A stretch of DNA of 64,000 nt. Source: Spirochaetia bacterium (GTDB taxonomy: Bacteria; Spirochaetota; Spirochaetia; Treponematales; Breznakiellaceae). The stretch is taken from contig BNUX01000006.1 in the NCBI GenBank assembly GCA_025997675.1, forward strand, positions 1-64,000. The letters are read 5' to 3'. Positions 25,397-33,102 of the stretch are shown one piece after another. Both the position numbers and the translations under genes were made by a program. The notes under the pieces were generated by a model. It saw only the letters and a list, made by a program, of their open reading frames with translations, was not told the DNA's origin and made no database searches. Each line of letters starts with the position of its first letter. Position 1 is the first letter of the stretch.

Positions 25397-25418
25397 GCGG
25401 CGGCGTCTGTGCCGCCGC
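25397..25418 (-). other. Intercistronic stem-loop in the importer operon
   Basis: Perfect 8-bp GC-only stem GCGGCGGC (25397-25404) / GCCGCCGC (25411-25418) with a 6-base loop and no T-run. Located in the 67-base gap between the first permease and the binding-protein gene. Such a hairpin may protect the downstream mRNA and raise the amount of binding protein. Confidence 0.6.
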
Positions 25419-25440
25419 GAAGTGATTTGTAATCTCCCTG

Positions 25441-26160
25441 TCAGGAACAATGGTCGGTCGCAGACCGGGGCGTACGGTTCGCGGTATTGACGCCATAACG
25501 CCTTTCCAGCGCCTTGAAAGCGCACCCGAAAAGAAAAGAAAGCGTGATGAACAATACCGCCACGTCAAAAAACGCTTCCATTTTGTGCATCGAATGATTG
25601 CTCAGAAGCCTGGCGCTCGCAAGTACGTCCACAATACCCATAGTCGAAGCAAGCGCCGTATCGGAGAGTGCCGCCGTCAAAAGCCGTCCCACCGACGGAA
25701 TCGCGATGACCACCATTTGCGGGACAATAACCCTAATGTAGGTCTGCGCCCTGGAAAGCCCTACGGATGCCGCCGCGTCCCACTGATCTTTGGACACCGC
25801 GAGCGCTGCCGACCGTATCATTTCGGAGGCAAACCCTCCGACATTGAACGCATAGGCTATTAGCACAAAAAGCAGCTTGCTTGAACGGGTAATATCAATG
25901 CCGAAGGGCAAAAGAAGAACAGGAAGCCCGTAGTAAACGACAAAAAGCTGGATAAAAATCGGGGTTCCCCGGATAAACGACACCAAAACCGCCGATATTT
26001 CCCGTAAAACGGGGATTCTTTCGATCCGTGCTATGGCGAAAAGCGCCCCGATAAGCAATCCCGCGCTTGCCGAAACCGCTACGATAAGCAGGGTCATAGG
26101 GAGAAACCTGAATATTTTGGGGAAATAGTCAACGACGTATTTCCATTCAAAAGGAACCAT
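25441..26160 (-). CDS. Polar amino acid ABC importer permease 1
   Basis: 239 aa with GGAG 7 bases before ATG 26160. Family signature FIRGTPIFIQLFVVYYGLP, about five membrane helices and an EAA loop SVGLSRAQTYIRVIVPQM identify a HisQ/TcyB-type permease. The C-terminus is an extended hydrophilic tail (NTANRTPRSATDHCS) not usual for the family. It is the first gene of an eight-gene operon running to the NifB-like gene at 18558, preceded by a long AT-rich promoter region. Confidence 0.9.
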   Translation of the reverse strand: MVPFEWKYVVDYFPKIFRFLPMTLLIVAVSASAGLLIGALFAIARIERIPVLREISAVLVSFIRGTPIFIQLFVVYYGLPVLLLPFGIDITRSSKLLFVLIAYAFNVGGFASEMIRSAALAVSKDQWDAAASVGLSRAQTYIRVIVPQMVVIAIPSVGRLLTAALSDTALASTMGIVDVLASARLLSNHSMHKMEAFFDVAVLFITLSFLFGCAFKALERRYGVNTANRTPRSATDHCS

Positions 26161-26236
26161 ACTTACTCCATAACAGACAATATATACAAGTATTCATATC
26201 AAAATAATATAATATAATACCTATCAAATTACTAGG

Positions 26237-26265
26237 AGTATATATACAAAAAAAATATTTGTCAA
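26237..26265 (-). promoter_or_regulatory. Promoter of the importer/nitrogenase-like operon
   Basis: On the minus strand TTGACA (26260-26265), 17-bp spacer containing an eight-T run, TATACT (26237-26242). This is the best sigma70 match in the window. The leader of about 70 bases is extremely AT-rich with repeated TATTATATTATATT and TTTGATA/TTTGATATG motifs that could bind a regulator. The whole stretch 26161-26317 holds no gene. Confidence 0.75.
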
Positions 26266-26317
26266 GAGGTTGAAGAAAATATTTTGATAAAATGTTCCGC
26301 AAACCATTGTCTACTTA

Positions 26318-27445
26318 CTAGCTAAAAAACTCCAGCGCCACCGGGTCTTCCGGCTCCAGTTCCAGCACGGTACGGAAGAAGGCGGCGGCCTCGTCGTCCT
26401 CCCCGTTCCGCATGGCCAGCACCCCCAGGTTTGAGATGATTTTGACGTTTTCCGGCTCTTCCCGGAGGGCGGCCTCCAGGTGTTTCCGTGCGTCCTTGAG
26501 ATTTCCCTGTTCCATGAGGCAGATGGCCAACTCGTTCCGGGTATCACTGTTATCCCCACCCAGTTCAAGTGCTCCGGTAAAGGCGGCGGCGGCGTCCTCC
26601 CAGCGGGAAAGACGGCGGAGGCCCCAGCCAAGGATGAACCAGGCGTTCCATACCCGGGGGTGCTGTTCCAGGAAGACGCGGATTTTTTCCAGCCCCTTCT
26701 GTTCCTCCCCCAGGCGGATGAAATCGTAGGCCTCCCGGAATAGTTCATCATCCAGGTTCCGGCTTTCAATTTCCTTGACTATCCCCCGGGCCTTGTCCCG
26801 TTTGTCCCTCGGGAGCGGGGCCGGGCCTTCTTCTAAGGCGAGGTAGGAGGAAAAACAGTCCCGGGCCTTAAGGAAATTTTGGCGCTGCATATAGAAGAAC
26901 CCCGCGTTAAAAAGGCCGTCCGGGAAGGGCGGGCGAAGGGCCAGCAGCTCCCGGTATGCCTGGTGGGCACGTTCATATTCCGTCTCCGCCGTTTCCTCCC
27001 GGCCGGATTGCTCCAAAGCGGCGGCCCGGTTTTCCAGGATGAGCGCCCTATTGAGCAATACCTCAGGCGATGCGGGGAAGAGCCCACGGAGTGCGCCAAT
27101 AATTTCCAGGGCCAGGTCATAATCGCCGTTCCGGGCCTTGAGGATCGCCGCTTCGGTAAATTCCTCCAGGATATCCGGCTTTACCGCCAGGATAAAATGG
27201 CGGTAGTAGTCGGCGTCCTCGGCGCTTATACTCGGGTCGGCCACAACCCGGATCATCCCCGAGAGGATCATCTCCCAGGAAAGCTGCTCCAAATCCAGGC
27301 GGCTTTCTCCGGGGGGCAGTTCCACCGGGATAGGTATGGCGGGATCAATGGAAAAGTCCGTTTCCTCGTGGGACATGGATTCAAACTGCCCCCGCAGGGA
27401 CTCGGGGACCGATAAGAAAACGATATTACTTCGTGCCGCTTCCAT
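26318..27445 (-). CDS. TPR-repeat protein
   Basis: 375 aa from ATG 27445, one base after the stop of the PilZ gene. The N-terminal 120 residues are without clear motif; from about residue 110 on there are six to seven tetratricopeptide-like helix pairs (for example WEDAAAAFTGALELGG and AFFRTVLELEPEDPVALEF). No signal peptide, so probably cytoplasmic. TPR proteins act as scaffolds. The coupling to a PilZ gene suggests a role in a c-di-GMP-dependent process such as motility or envelope function. Confidence 0.8.
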   Translation of the reverse strand: MEAARSNIVFLSVPESLRGQFESMSHEETDFSIDPAIPIPVELPPGESRLDLEQLSWEMILSGMIRVVADPSISAEDADYYRHFILAVKPDILEEFTEAAILKARNGDYDLALEIIGALRGLFPASPEVLLNRALILENRAAALEQSGREETAETEYERAHQAYRELLALRPPFPDGLFNAGFFYMQRQNFLKARDCFSSYLALEEGPAPLPRDKRDKARGIVKEIESRNLDDELFREAYDFIRLGEEQKGLEKIRVFLEQHPRVWNAWFILGWGLRRLSRWEDAAAAFTGALELGGDNSDTRNELAICLMEQGNLKDARKHLEAALREEPENVKIISNLGVLAMRNGEDDEAAAFFRTVLELEPEDPVALEFFS

Positions 27446-27446
27446 A

Positions 27447-28286
27447 CTATTTTTGCGCCGCCGCCGGGGCATTGTCCGGCCGGTTATCCGCCCGTACCAC
27501 GCTGAGGAATTCGTTCAGCCGCACCTTATACCCCATGGGAACCGCCGCATCGTCGAAGTCTATCGCCAGGGCTATCAGTTCCTTCCGGCCTTCCACCGGT
27601 TCAGCGCGGATAAACTTTCCCCGGACCAGAAAACTCTCCCGGGGGTCCTCAAAATCCAGGCGCAGGGCGGTGTCCTTTTCCACCAGGAACTTGGCCACCC
27701 CCATCATGATGATCTTTGCCCCGGAAAAGGAAATGTCCCGGAGGATACAGCGCCGGGGCACCCCTTCAATAAAGGCGGCGGTGTCCTTGGAGATGATCCG
27801 CAGTTTTCGCAGGGAGTCCGGGGTGATGATAACCCGTTCCGCCTTTCGCTTTGAGGAATTGATAGTGGCATCCAACACCCGCCCCATGATTTCAATTAAA
27901 TCGTCCGGGGGCCGCTGGGTAAACTGGAGAGTAAAGAGGGCGGTATCCGGAGAACCTCCGTAGGGGTTGTATCCCGCAACCCGGGCGGAAACAAAGAAGG
28001 TCACCGGGGTATCCGCATCAACGCCCTTGAAACTGAGCCGGAGACTTACGGAGTTATTCCCCCTTTGTAGTTTCTCCGTGATACCCGACTTAAGATTGGC
28101 CACCACCTTCGCCCCCTCAAAGGAGGAGGAATACACCACGCAGGGCCAGAAATCCCCCCCGCACTTGAGTAACACCTGCTGGGTAAGGAGGCCGGTAACC
28201 TGGATGATTTCCTTGGTATAGGTGACGTCAATGCCCTTATACAGGGTATAGTAGCTGGCTATCTTTTGCTGGGTTAGTACGCTCAT
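27447..28286 (-). CDS. PilZ-domain protein (spirochaetal two-domain type)
   Basis: 279 aa. An N-terminal beta domain (about 1-135) similar to the YcgR-N/PilZN class is followed by a PilZ domain: KRKAERVIITP supplies the RxxxR-like basic motif and LRDISFSGAKIIM the D-x-S-x-x-G motif that together bind cyclic di-GMP. It is likely a cytoplasmic c-di-GMP receptor. It is followed one base later by the TPR gene. The promoter leaves no more than two leader bases. Confidence 0.82.
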   Translation of the reverse strand: MSVLTQQKIASYYTLYKGIDVTYTKEIIQVTGLLTQQVLLKCGGDFWPCVVYSSSFEGAKVVANLKSGITEKLQRGNNSVSLRLSFKGVDADTPVTFFVSARVAGYNPYGGSPDTALFTLQFTQRPPDDLIEIMGRVLDATINSSKRKAERVIITPDSLRKLRIISKDTAAFIEGVPRRCILRDISFSGAKIIMMGVAKFLVEKDTALRLDFEDPRESFLVRGKFIRAEPVEGRKELIALAIDFDDAAVPMGYKVRLNEFLSVVRADNRPDNAPAAAQK

Positions 28287-28294
28287 CGGTTATC

Positions 28295-28323
28295 ACTATA
28301 GAGCGGTTTGGGGGGTACGTCAA
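28295..28323 (-). promoter_or_regulatory. Promoter, predicted leaderless, for the PilZ-TPR operon
   Basis: On the minus strand TTGACG (28318-28323), 17-bp spacer, TATAGT (28295-28300), 8 bases before ATG 28286. No Shine-Dalgarno sequence. The -35 overlaps the stop codon of the upstream ABC ATPase gene. Confidence 0.6.
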
Positions 28324-29066
28324 TTGCAAATAAGCCCAATAGCCTCCAGGATAATCCGCTTGAATCCGGCAAACTCCGGCGAGAGGGGGAAGTCCTGCGG
28401 CCGGGGCCGGGGGGGGACAATGTCGATGCGCTCCGTGATCCGCCCCGGTTTGCCGTGGAGGATGTAGACCCGGTCTGAGAGGGTCACCGCCTCCTCCACA
28501 TCGTGGGTGATGAAGAGGGTGGAAAGGCCCATTTCCCCGGCGATGTCCTGGTACCAGTTCTGCATCCTGATCCGGGTGATGGCGTCCAGGGCGGAGAAGG
28601 GTTCGTCCAGGAGGATCACCGGGTTTTGGCTCATACAGGTCCGCAGTAATGCTGCGCGTTGACGCATACCCCCGGAGAGGGAACGGGGGTACTTGTTTTC
28701 ATAGCCCTTAAGGCCGAAGTGGGGGAAGAAAGCGGCGGCGTAGTCACGGGCTTCCCCCTTGTTTCTGCCCCGAATAAGGAGGGGGAGGATCACGTTGTCC
28801 AGGACGGTGCGGTGGGGGAGGAGCAGGTCCTTTTGAAGCATGTAGCTGACCCGGCCGGAGATTCCCGTAATGTCCTCACCGGAAAGGAGGACACGGCCGG
28901 CCTCAGGACGGTCCACCCCGGAAAGGACGTTGAAGAGGGTGGTCTTGCCTACCCCCGAGGGGCCCAGAAGGGACACGAAGCCCCCCTCAAACAGTTCAAG
29001 GTTCACATCCTCTACCACTTTTTCCCCGGCGTAGCACTTGGTTATACCCTCACAGGAAAACAGCAT
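28320..29066 (-). CDS. thiZ: Thiamin-precursor ABC importer ATPase (ThiZ-like)
   Basis: 248 aa from ATG 29066 (AGGGGG about 8 bases upstream); longer in-frame readings run back into the preceding gene. Walker A GPSGVGKTT, Q-loop YMLQKDLLLPHRTVLDNV, signature LSGGMRQRAALLRT and Walker B VILLDEPFSALD belong to the SsuB/TauB/ThiZ type of ATPase. The last gene of the TPP-riboswitch operon, so its substrate is expected to be a thiamin pyrimidine (HMP or formylaminopyrimidine). Confidence 0.85.
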   Translation of the reverse strand: MLFSCEGITKCYAGEKVVEDVNLELFEGGFVSLLGPSGVGKTTLFNVLSGVDRPEAGRVLLSGEDITGISGRVSYMLQKDLLLPHRTVLDNVILPLLIRGRNKGEARDYAAAFFPHFGLKGYENKYPRSLSGGMRQRAALLRTCMSQNPVILLDEPFSALDAITRIRMQNWYQDIAGEMGLSTLFITHDVEEAVTLSDRVYILHGKPGRITERIDIVPPRPRPQDFPLSPEFAGFKRIILEAIGLICN

Positions 29067-29079
29067 CCCTGTCGCCCCC

Positions 29080-30054
29080 TTAGGGTAAGTACTCGTTGGT
29101 AAAGCCCCGGCCCGAAATGTCCTTTTCCAAAAGCCCCTGCTCAAACATCCAGAGGTAGAAGGCCCCCCAGCGCTTCCCGTCGATTTCCCCCCAGCGCCGG
29201 GCGTCGCCCTGGTATTGCCCTGCCAGATATTCCTGGCTGCGGAGGACCAGTTCTTTGTCAAGCTCCGGGGCGTGTTTAAGGAGGATGCTTGCCGCCTCTG
29301 CGGGGTACTCGATGGCAAAACCATAGCCCCGGCTTACCGCCCGCAGAAACGCTTTTACCTCATCCGGCCGGGCCGCCGCATAGGCGGTGTTGGTCACCAG
29401 GACCGGGGTGTAGAAATCGAAGGTGGGGTTTATCGTTCCCAGGTCCAGGTAGTTGATAGCCGTTCCCCGGATTTCCGCCGCAATGCCGTCCCAGGCGTAG
29501 TAGATCCAGATGGCGTCCACATCCGTAGACAGGGCCGAAAATGCGTCGGTGGCGGAGTTGGGGATCATTTGAACCGCCCGGAAATCCCCGCCGTCATCCT
29601 CCACGATGGTGCGGATAATCGCCGTGACCAGGGGCGATTCCCAGGTGGCGTACCGTTTTCCCGCCAAGTCCCGGGGGCGGAGGATGCCCGCTTTGGCCAG
29701 GGACATGATGCCACTGGTATTGTGGTTGATGATGGCCGCCACCGCCGTTACGGGCAATGCGTCCCGGTCCCGGCCTATGGCGGGTCCCAGGGACTCCTGG
29801 AAATCCACCGCATACTCGGCGTTCCCCGCCGCCAGGAGCAGCAAAGCCCCATCCTCCGGGGGCTGCATAATCTCAACCAGGAGCCCCTCTTCCGCAAAAT
29901 ACCCCTTTTCCAGGGCCGCATAGAGGCCGGTATGATTGGTGTTCGGCGTCCAGTCCAACACCACCCGGATAGTCCCCGCTTCCTGCTTCCGCCGGCAGGA
30001 TACCAGGGCAAGGACACACAGAATCACTGCAACAAACACAAACCGCTTTTTCAT
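29080..30054 (-). CDS. thiY: THI5/NMT1-like substrate-binding lipoprotein (ThiY-like)
   Basis: 324 aa; two adjacent ATGs (30057, 30054) follow AGGAG, and the second has the better spacing. Lipoprotein signal ends LALVSC. The mature part begins IRVVLDWTPNTNHTGLYAALEKGYF, the signature of the THI5/NMT1 pyrimidine-binding family, and continues with a two-lobe fold (ALLLLAAGNAEYAVDF, YATWESPLVTAI). It delivers a thiamin pyrimidine precursor to the permease. Its start is 20 bases after the permease stop. Confidence 0.88.
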   Translation of the reverse strand: MKKRFVFVAVILCVLALVSCRRKQEAGTIRVVLDWTPNTNHTGLYAALEKGYFAEEGLLVEIMQPPEDGALLLLAAGNAEYAVDFQESLGPAIGRDRDALPVTAVAAIINHNTSGIMSLAKAGILRPRDLAGKRYATWESPLVTAIIRTIVEDDGGDFRAVQMIPNSATDAFSALSTDVDAIWIYYAWDGIAAEIRGTAINYLDLGTINPTFDFYTPVLVTNTAYAAARPDEVKAFLRAVSRGYGFAIEYPAEAASILLKHAPELDKELVLRSQEYLAGQYQGDARRWGEIDGKRWGAFYLWMFEQGLLEKDISGRGFTNEYLP

Positions 30055-30074
30055 CATAACTCCTATAAAATACT

Positions 30075-30821
30075 TCATTCTTTGTTCCAGGGCGTCACGA
30101 GCCCTTCAATAATACTCACCAGCTTCATTAAACACAGGCTTAGTAGTGCTACCAGCAGTATCACGGCGAACATTTTGTCAAAGGAATAGGACTTCCGCAC
30201 CCGGGTCATGTAGACCCCCAGCCCCGCGTTGCCCCCGAGCCATTCGGAAATTACCGCCCCGATGATGGCGTAGGAACTTGATATCCGGAGGCCCGAGAAG
30301 AAAGCGGGGATGGCCTCCGGTATCTTGATATACCGGTATATCTGGCCCCGGCGCGCCCCCATGGATTGGAGCAGCAGGATGGCGTCCCCGTCGGCCTGGG
30401 TAAAGCCCGTCAAAAGGCCGATGGTCAGGGGGAAGAAGCAGGTGAGGAAGATGAGGGCCACCTTCGGGGCGGCGCCGTAGCCCATCCAGAGGACCAACAA
30501 AGGGGCCAGGGCTATGGTGGGCATGGTTTGGGTGAGGAGCAGCACCGGGCTTACCGTGGTTTTGAGGAAGGGGATGGCGTCCATGAGGAGGGCCAGCACA
30601 AAAGCTCCCAGGATGGAAAGTAGTAATCCTGCGGCGGCCTCAAAAAGAGTGTAGCCCAGGTGATGCATCAACAGGGGGAAATCCCCGGCAAAGGCGGACA
30701 GCACCATCAAGGGACTGGGGAGCATATAGGGTGGGACCAGGGCGGCCGTGCAGGCGGCCTGCCAGAGCAGGATCAATGCGGCAATGAACACCCAAGCGCT
30801 CCAGGGCCGGTTTTTAGGCAT
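30075..30821 (-). CDS. thiX: Thiamin-precursor ABC importer permease (ThiX-like)
   Basis: 248 aa from ATG 30821, which overlaps the end of the thiamin-binding-protein gene out of frame, implying coupling. Six hydrophobic segments; the region LLLTQTMPTIALAPLLVLWMGYG and an EAA loop SMGARRGQIYRYIKIPEAIPAFFSGLR are those of SsuC/ThiX permeases. It forms the membrane channel of the pyrimidine importer. Confidence 0.87.
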   Translation of the reverse strand: MPKNRPWSAWVFIAALILLWQAACTAALVPPYMLPSPLMVLSAFAGDFPLLMHHLGYTLFEAAAGLLLSILGAFVLALLMDAIPFLKTTVSPVLLLTQTMPTIALAPLLVLWMGYGAAPKVALIFLTCFFPLTIGLLTGFTQADGDAILLLQSMGARRGQIYRYIKIPEAIPAFFSGLRISSSYAIIGAVISEWLGGNAGLGVYMTRVRKSYSFDKMFAVILLVALLSLCLMKLVSIIEGLVTPWNKE

Positions 30822-31134
30822 GGTGCTTTGTAACCTTCTTATCAATACTCCAGACCCCGGCGTTGGGGTTAAAGAATACCTTCATATAGGTGGAGACACT
30901 TTCCGCCCCCTCCCGTATGCAGATAAGCTGACATTCCTTTGCGATGTCCATTATCCGGTCGAAATCCCCCTCCACGGTGGTCTCGAAGGGCCCCACAAAG
31001 GTATTGAGCCCCGTTCCCTTGAGGTAGGCGATAACCGCATCCACAATGCGGATCACCTCATCGCCCTCGAACCTTTGGTTCGATACTTTGGGCAGAACCT
31101 GAATCGCCAAACTTGCCTGCGGCTGTTCCATCAT
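30814..31134 (-). CDS. MTH1187/YkoF-type thiamin-binding protein
   Basis: 106 aa; start at 31134 follows GGAGGGAG, with an alternative ATG one codon on. The sequence ASLAIQVLPKV, IVDAVIAYLKGTGLNTFVGPFETTVEGDFDRIM is characteristic of the MTH1187 (PF01910) family, small ferredoxin-like-fold proteins that bind thiamin or its pyrimidine moiety. Being first after a TPP riboswitch supports a role in thiamin salvage, perhaps as a cytosolic sensor or carrier for the imported precursor. Confidence 0.88.
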   Translation of the reverse strand: MMEQPQASLAIQVLPKVSNQRFEGDEVIRIVDAVIAYLKGTGLNTFVGPFETTVEGDFDRIMDIAKECQLICIREGAESVSTYMKVFFNPNAGVWSIDKKVTKHHA

Positions 31135-31147
31135 CACTCCCTCCAAT

Positions 31148-31176
31148 AAAAACGCCCGGCCAGAATTGGCCGGGCG
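31148..31176 (-). terminator. Regulatory terminator of the TPP riboswitch
   Basis: Perfect 9-bp GC-rich stem (CGCCCGGCC at 31153-31161, GGCCGGGCG at 31168-31176), followed on the minus strand by TTTTTATT. It lies between the riboswitch and the first gene, so high TPP should favour termination here. Confidence 0.88.
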
Positions 31177-31211
31177 CTAAAAAGCAGATTAACCCATTGC
31201 AATACAACGGT

Positions 31212-31303
31212 CAGCTCCCTACGCCGGCATTATCCGGATCAGGTTTAAGGGTTTAAAGCGTTACGCCGCTTCCTCTCAGCCGGACTCATCCAGCACCCCC
31301 GGT
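31212..31303 (-). promoter_or_regulatory. TPP (thi-box) riboswitch
   Basis: On the minus strand all core blocks appear in order: GGGGGTGC, GGCTGAGAG, ACCCTTAAACCTGATCCGG and ATAATGCCGGCGTAGGGAG. These form the pyrimidine- and pyrophosphate-binding arms of the thiamin pyrophosphate aptamer. The downstream terminator at 31148-31176 makes this a transcriptional OFF switch for the thiamin-precursor transport operon. Confidence 0.95.
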
Positions 31304-31315
31304 AATTATGATATA

Positions 31316-31344
31316 ACCATACTATTATTTACAAAACTTGTCAA
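31316..31344 (-). promoter_or_regulatory. Promoter of the thiamin-precursor operon
   Basis: On the minus strand TTGACA (31339-31344), 17-bp spacer, TATGGT (31316-31321). Transcription would begin about 5 bases before the riboswitch. Confidence 0.65.
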
Positions 31345-31373
31345 TAGGGCGAGTTTTTCCTTGGACAAGTTAG

Positions 31374-32681
31374 CTACCATCCCCACCCCAACAGCGCATT
31401 AACATTGTTCATAGTTGACACTTCCTCCCACCCCGTGGGGAAGTCGGGGCTTGCGGGGATGGCGCGGAGGAGGTTCATCTCCTGGGTTCCCCAGCGATTG
31501 CCCCCGGAGAAGTCGCAGGAGCCGCCGAAGGGGATGTCGATGGGGCTCCGTTCCATGGCCGCCAGGTAGTTTTCCCAGGTGATGTCTTCCCCGGAAATAC
31601 GGCGCAGGCCCTCGCAGAAAAAGTGCGCGGCAATCCAGCCGTACATGGCGTAGGAAGTCGACGCATAAGCCGGATCGATCCACCGGTCGAAGAGGCCCAG
31701 GGCTTGGGTGTCCTGCATATCCAGCCACCCCAGGCCGTAGACATGAAAGTCGCCTCCTGAAATCTGTACCACCGCATCGGAGATGGACCTGGAGGTATTG
31801 GCATAGCTGGTGATACAGTCCTTGGAAAGGGCCTGGGCGGCCAGTTCCCTGATAATTGCCGGCAGGGAATAGAGGAGACTGGCGATGATGATACAATCCG
31901 GGTTTTCCCGCTTAAGGTCGCCTACCGCAGCGCTTAGTGCGGCCAGAGCTTCCCGGTTACCGGTATCGGCAATACCGGTGGAAAGGCGCCGGACCACCGC
32001 CCGTATCTGCTTAAGGGTTGCCGCCTGCTCGATGATACCCCGGAACATGTTTTCCCCCGCTATATCATCGGTGTACACAATGCCGATGGTTTTTGCTTTG
32101 AAGACCCCGGCGGCATAGCCCACCATCATCCGGCCCTCGGTACGGAACGTGGGCTGTACCGGGAACAGGTTGTAACCCTCGCCGTTGGTTTTCGCGCCCG
32201 TGGCGTAGAGTTCGCTGATACCGGAGATGGGGGAGATCGCCGGTATGCCGTACCGTTTCAGGTCCCCCACGGTGGCCACCACCACCGGGGTGCCGAATGG
32301 GGCCACGATGGCAAAGACCCCCTCATCCTCCACCATATTCCGGAGGGCCTCCCGCCCCTTTACCGGGTCAAACTGGTCGTCGTTGTTGTGGGTAAAGATG
32401 ATCCGCCGCCCGTCAATGCCCCCGGAGGCGTTCACCATCCGGAGGTATGCCGAAAGCCCCGCATTCACCGGGATGCCCACCTCTGCCCGGGGGCCGCTTT
32501 CGGCGGCGGAGTTGGCTACCAATACCCGGTCATCGTTGGCGCCCGGGGAGTAGGATACCGGTCTCGGGGCCTGCCGCCGGCCGGCGGGTGCAGCCCCGCT
32601 TCCCCTGTTCCCCCCGCAGGCCGCCGCCAGGATAAGCAGGAGAGCCAGAAGTGTCATCGCAGCCGCCGTCTTCCGTATCAT
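31374..32681 (-). CDS. Branched-chain-amino-acid-type periplasmic binding lipoprotein
   Basis: 435 aa from ATG 32681. The lipoprotein signal ends LAAAC (about residue 22). The mature part is a type I periplasmic binding fold (Peripla_BP_6): AEVGIPVNAGLSAYLRMVNASGGIDGRRIIFTHN in spaced form, EGVFAIVAPFGTPVV, IGIVYTDDIAGENMFRGI and YAMYGWIAAHFFCEGLRRI. Such proteins bind leucine-like amino acids, amides or urea, but no permease or ATPase gene is adjacent, so it may be an orphan receptor or serve a distant transporter. The promoter -10 TATACT is 7 bases from the ATG. Confidence 0.85.
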   Translation of the reverse strand: MIRKTAAAMTLLALLLILAAACGGNRGSGAAPAGRRQAPRPVSYSPGANDDRVLVANSAAESGPRAEVGIPVNAGLSAYLRMVNASGGIDGRRIIFTHNNDDQFDPVKGREALRNMVEDEGVFAIVAPFGTPVVVATVGDLKRYGIPAISPISGISELYATGAKTNGEGYNLFPVQPTFRTEGRMMVGYAAGVFKAKTIGIVYTDDIAGENMFRGIIEQAATLKQIRAVVRRLSTGIADTGNREALAALSAAVGDLKRENPDCIIIASLLYSLPAIIRELAAQALSKDCITSYANTSRSISDAVVQISGGDFHVYGLGWLDMQDTQALGLFDRWIDPAYASTSYAMYGWIAAHFFCEGLRRISGEDITWENYLAAMERSPIDIPFGGSCDFSGGNRWGTQEMNLLRAIPASPDFPTGWEEVSTMNNVNALLGWGW

Positions 32682-32688
32682 AAAAGGG

Positions 32689-32717
32689 AGTATACCTCCT
32701 TGACAAATACCACACAA
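32689..32717 (-). promoter_or_regulatory. Promoter, predicted leaderless, for the binding-protein gene
   Basis: On the minus strand TTGTGT (32712-32717), 17-bp spacer, TATACT (32689-32694), 7 bases before ATG 32681. An AAGGAGG lies 13 bases before the ATG but would fall upstream of the transcription start. Confidence 0.5.
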
Positions 32718-32749
32718 TAGAAAGAAAACGTGTTACGTCGAGGTCCTGG

Positions 32750-32778
32750 ACAGGGCCGGTGCATACTTGCTCAGTAAT
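32750..32778 (-). repeat. 29-bp dispersed element, copy 2
   Basis: Reverse complement of the element at 15281-15309 with one mismatch (A for G at position 19). As at the other site, it lies between a 21-bp tandem array and a gene start, oriented towards the gene (the binding protein on the minus strand). Confidence 0.8.
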
Positions 32779-32823
32779 GGCCGGTGGCCCGAATTCTTAT
32801 GTCCTAGTGCAATAGACGGTTTT

Positions 32824-32991
32824 GCGGCAGGGGACGCAGCCTTCGCGGCAGGGGACGCAGCCTCCGCGGCAGGGGACGCAGCCTCCACGGCAGGGGACGC
32901 AGCCTCTGCGGCAGGGGACGCAGCCTCTGTGGCAGGGGACGCAGCCTCTGCGGCGGGTGCCGTAGCCTCTGCGGCGGGTGCCGGCATACCG
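32824..32991. repeat. 21-bp tandem repeat array, eight units
   Basis: Units begin at 32824 and every 21 bases to 32971, each close to GCGGCAGGGGACGCA followed by GCCTCC; the last two units are diverged (GCGGCGGGTGCC). Unit sequence is unrelated to the arrays at 15126 and 60278, but the period is the same. Both strands stay open in several frames (Ala/Ser/Pro/Glu heptads), with no plausible start or ribosome binding site. The gap 32718-33102 holds this array, the 29-bp element and the kinase promoter only. Confidence 0.85.
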
Positions 32992-33052
32992 GCGCGGCCC
33001 GCGTAGGAGGCGACGCGGCCCTGGAGAGGGCACGGACTTTTACGTGAAGTCC

Positions 33053-33082
33053 TTGTACCAAGCCGGGGTAACGGTGTATACT
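33053..33082 (+). promoter_or_regulatory. Promoter of the hybrid histidine kinase gene
   Basis: TTGTAC (33053-33058), 18-bp spacer, TATACT (33077-33082), followed by a short leader with GGGAGGGG 4-5 bases before ATG 33103. Confidence 0.6.
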
Positions 33083-33102
33083 CGAGTACCGGGAGGGGAA
33101 CT

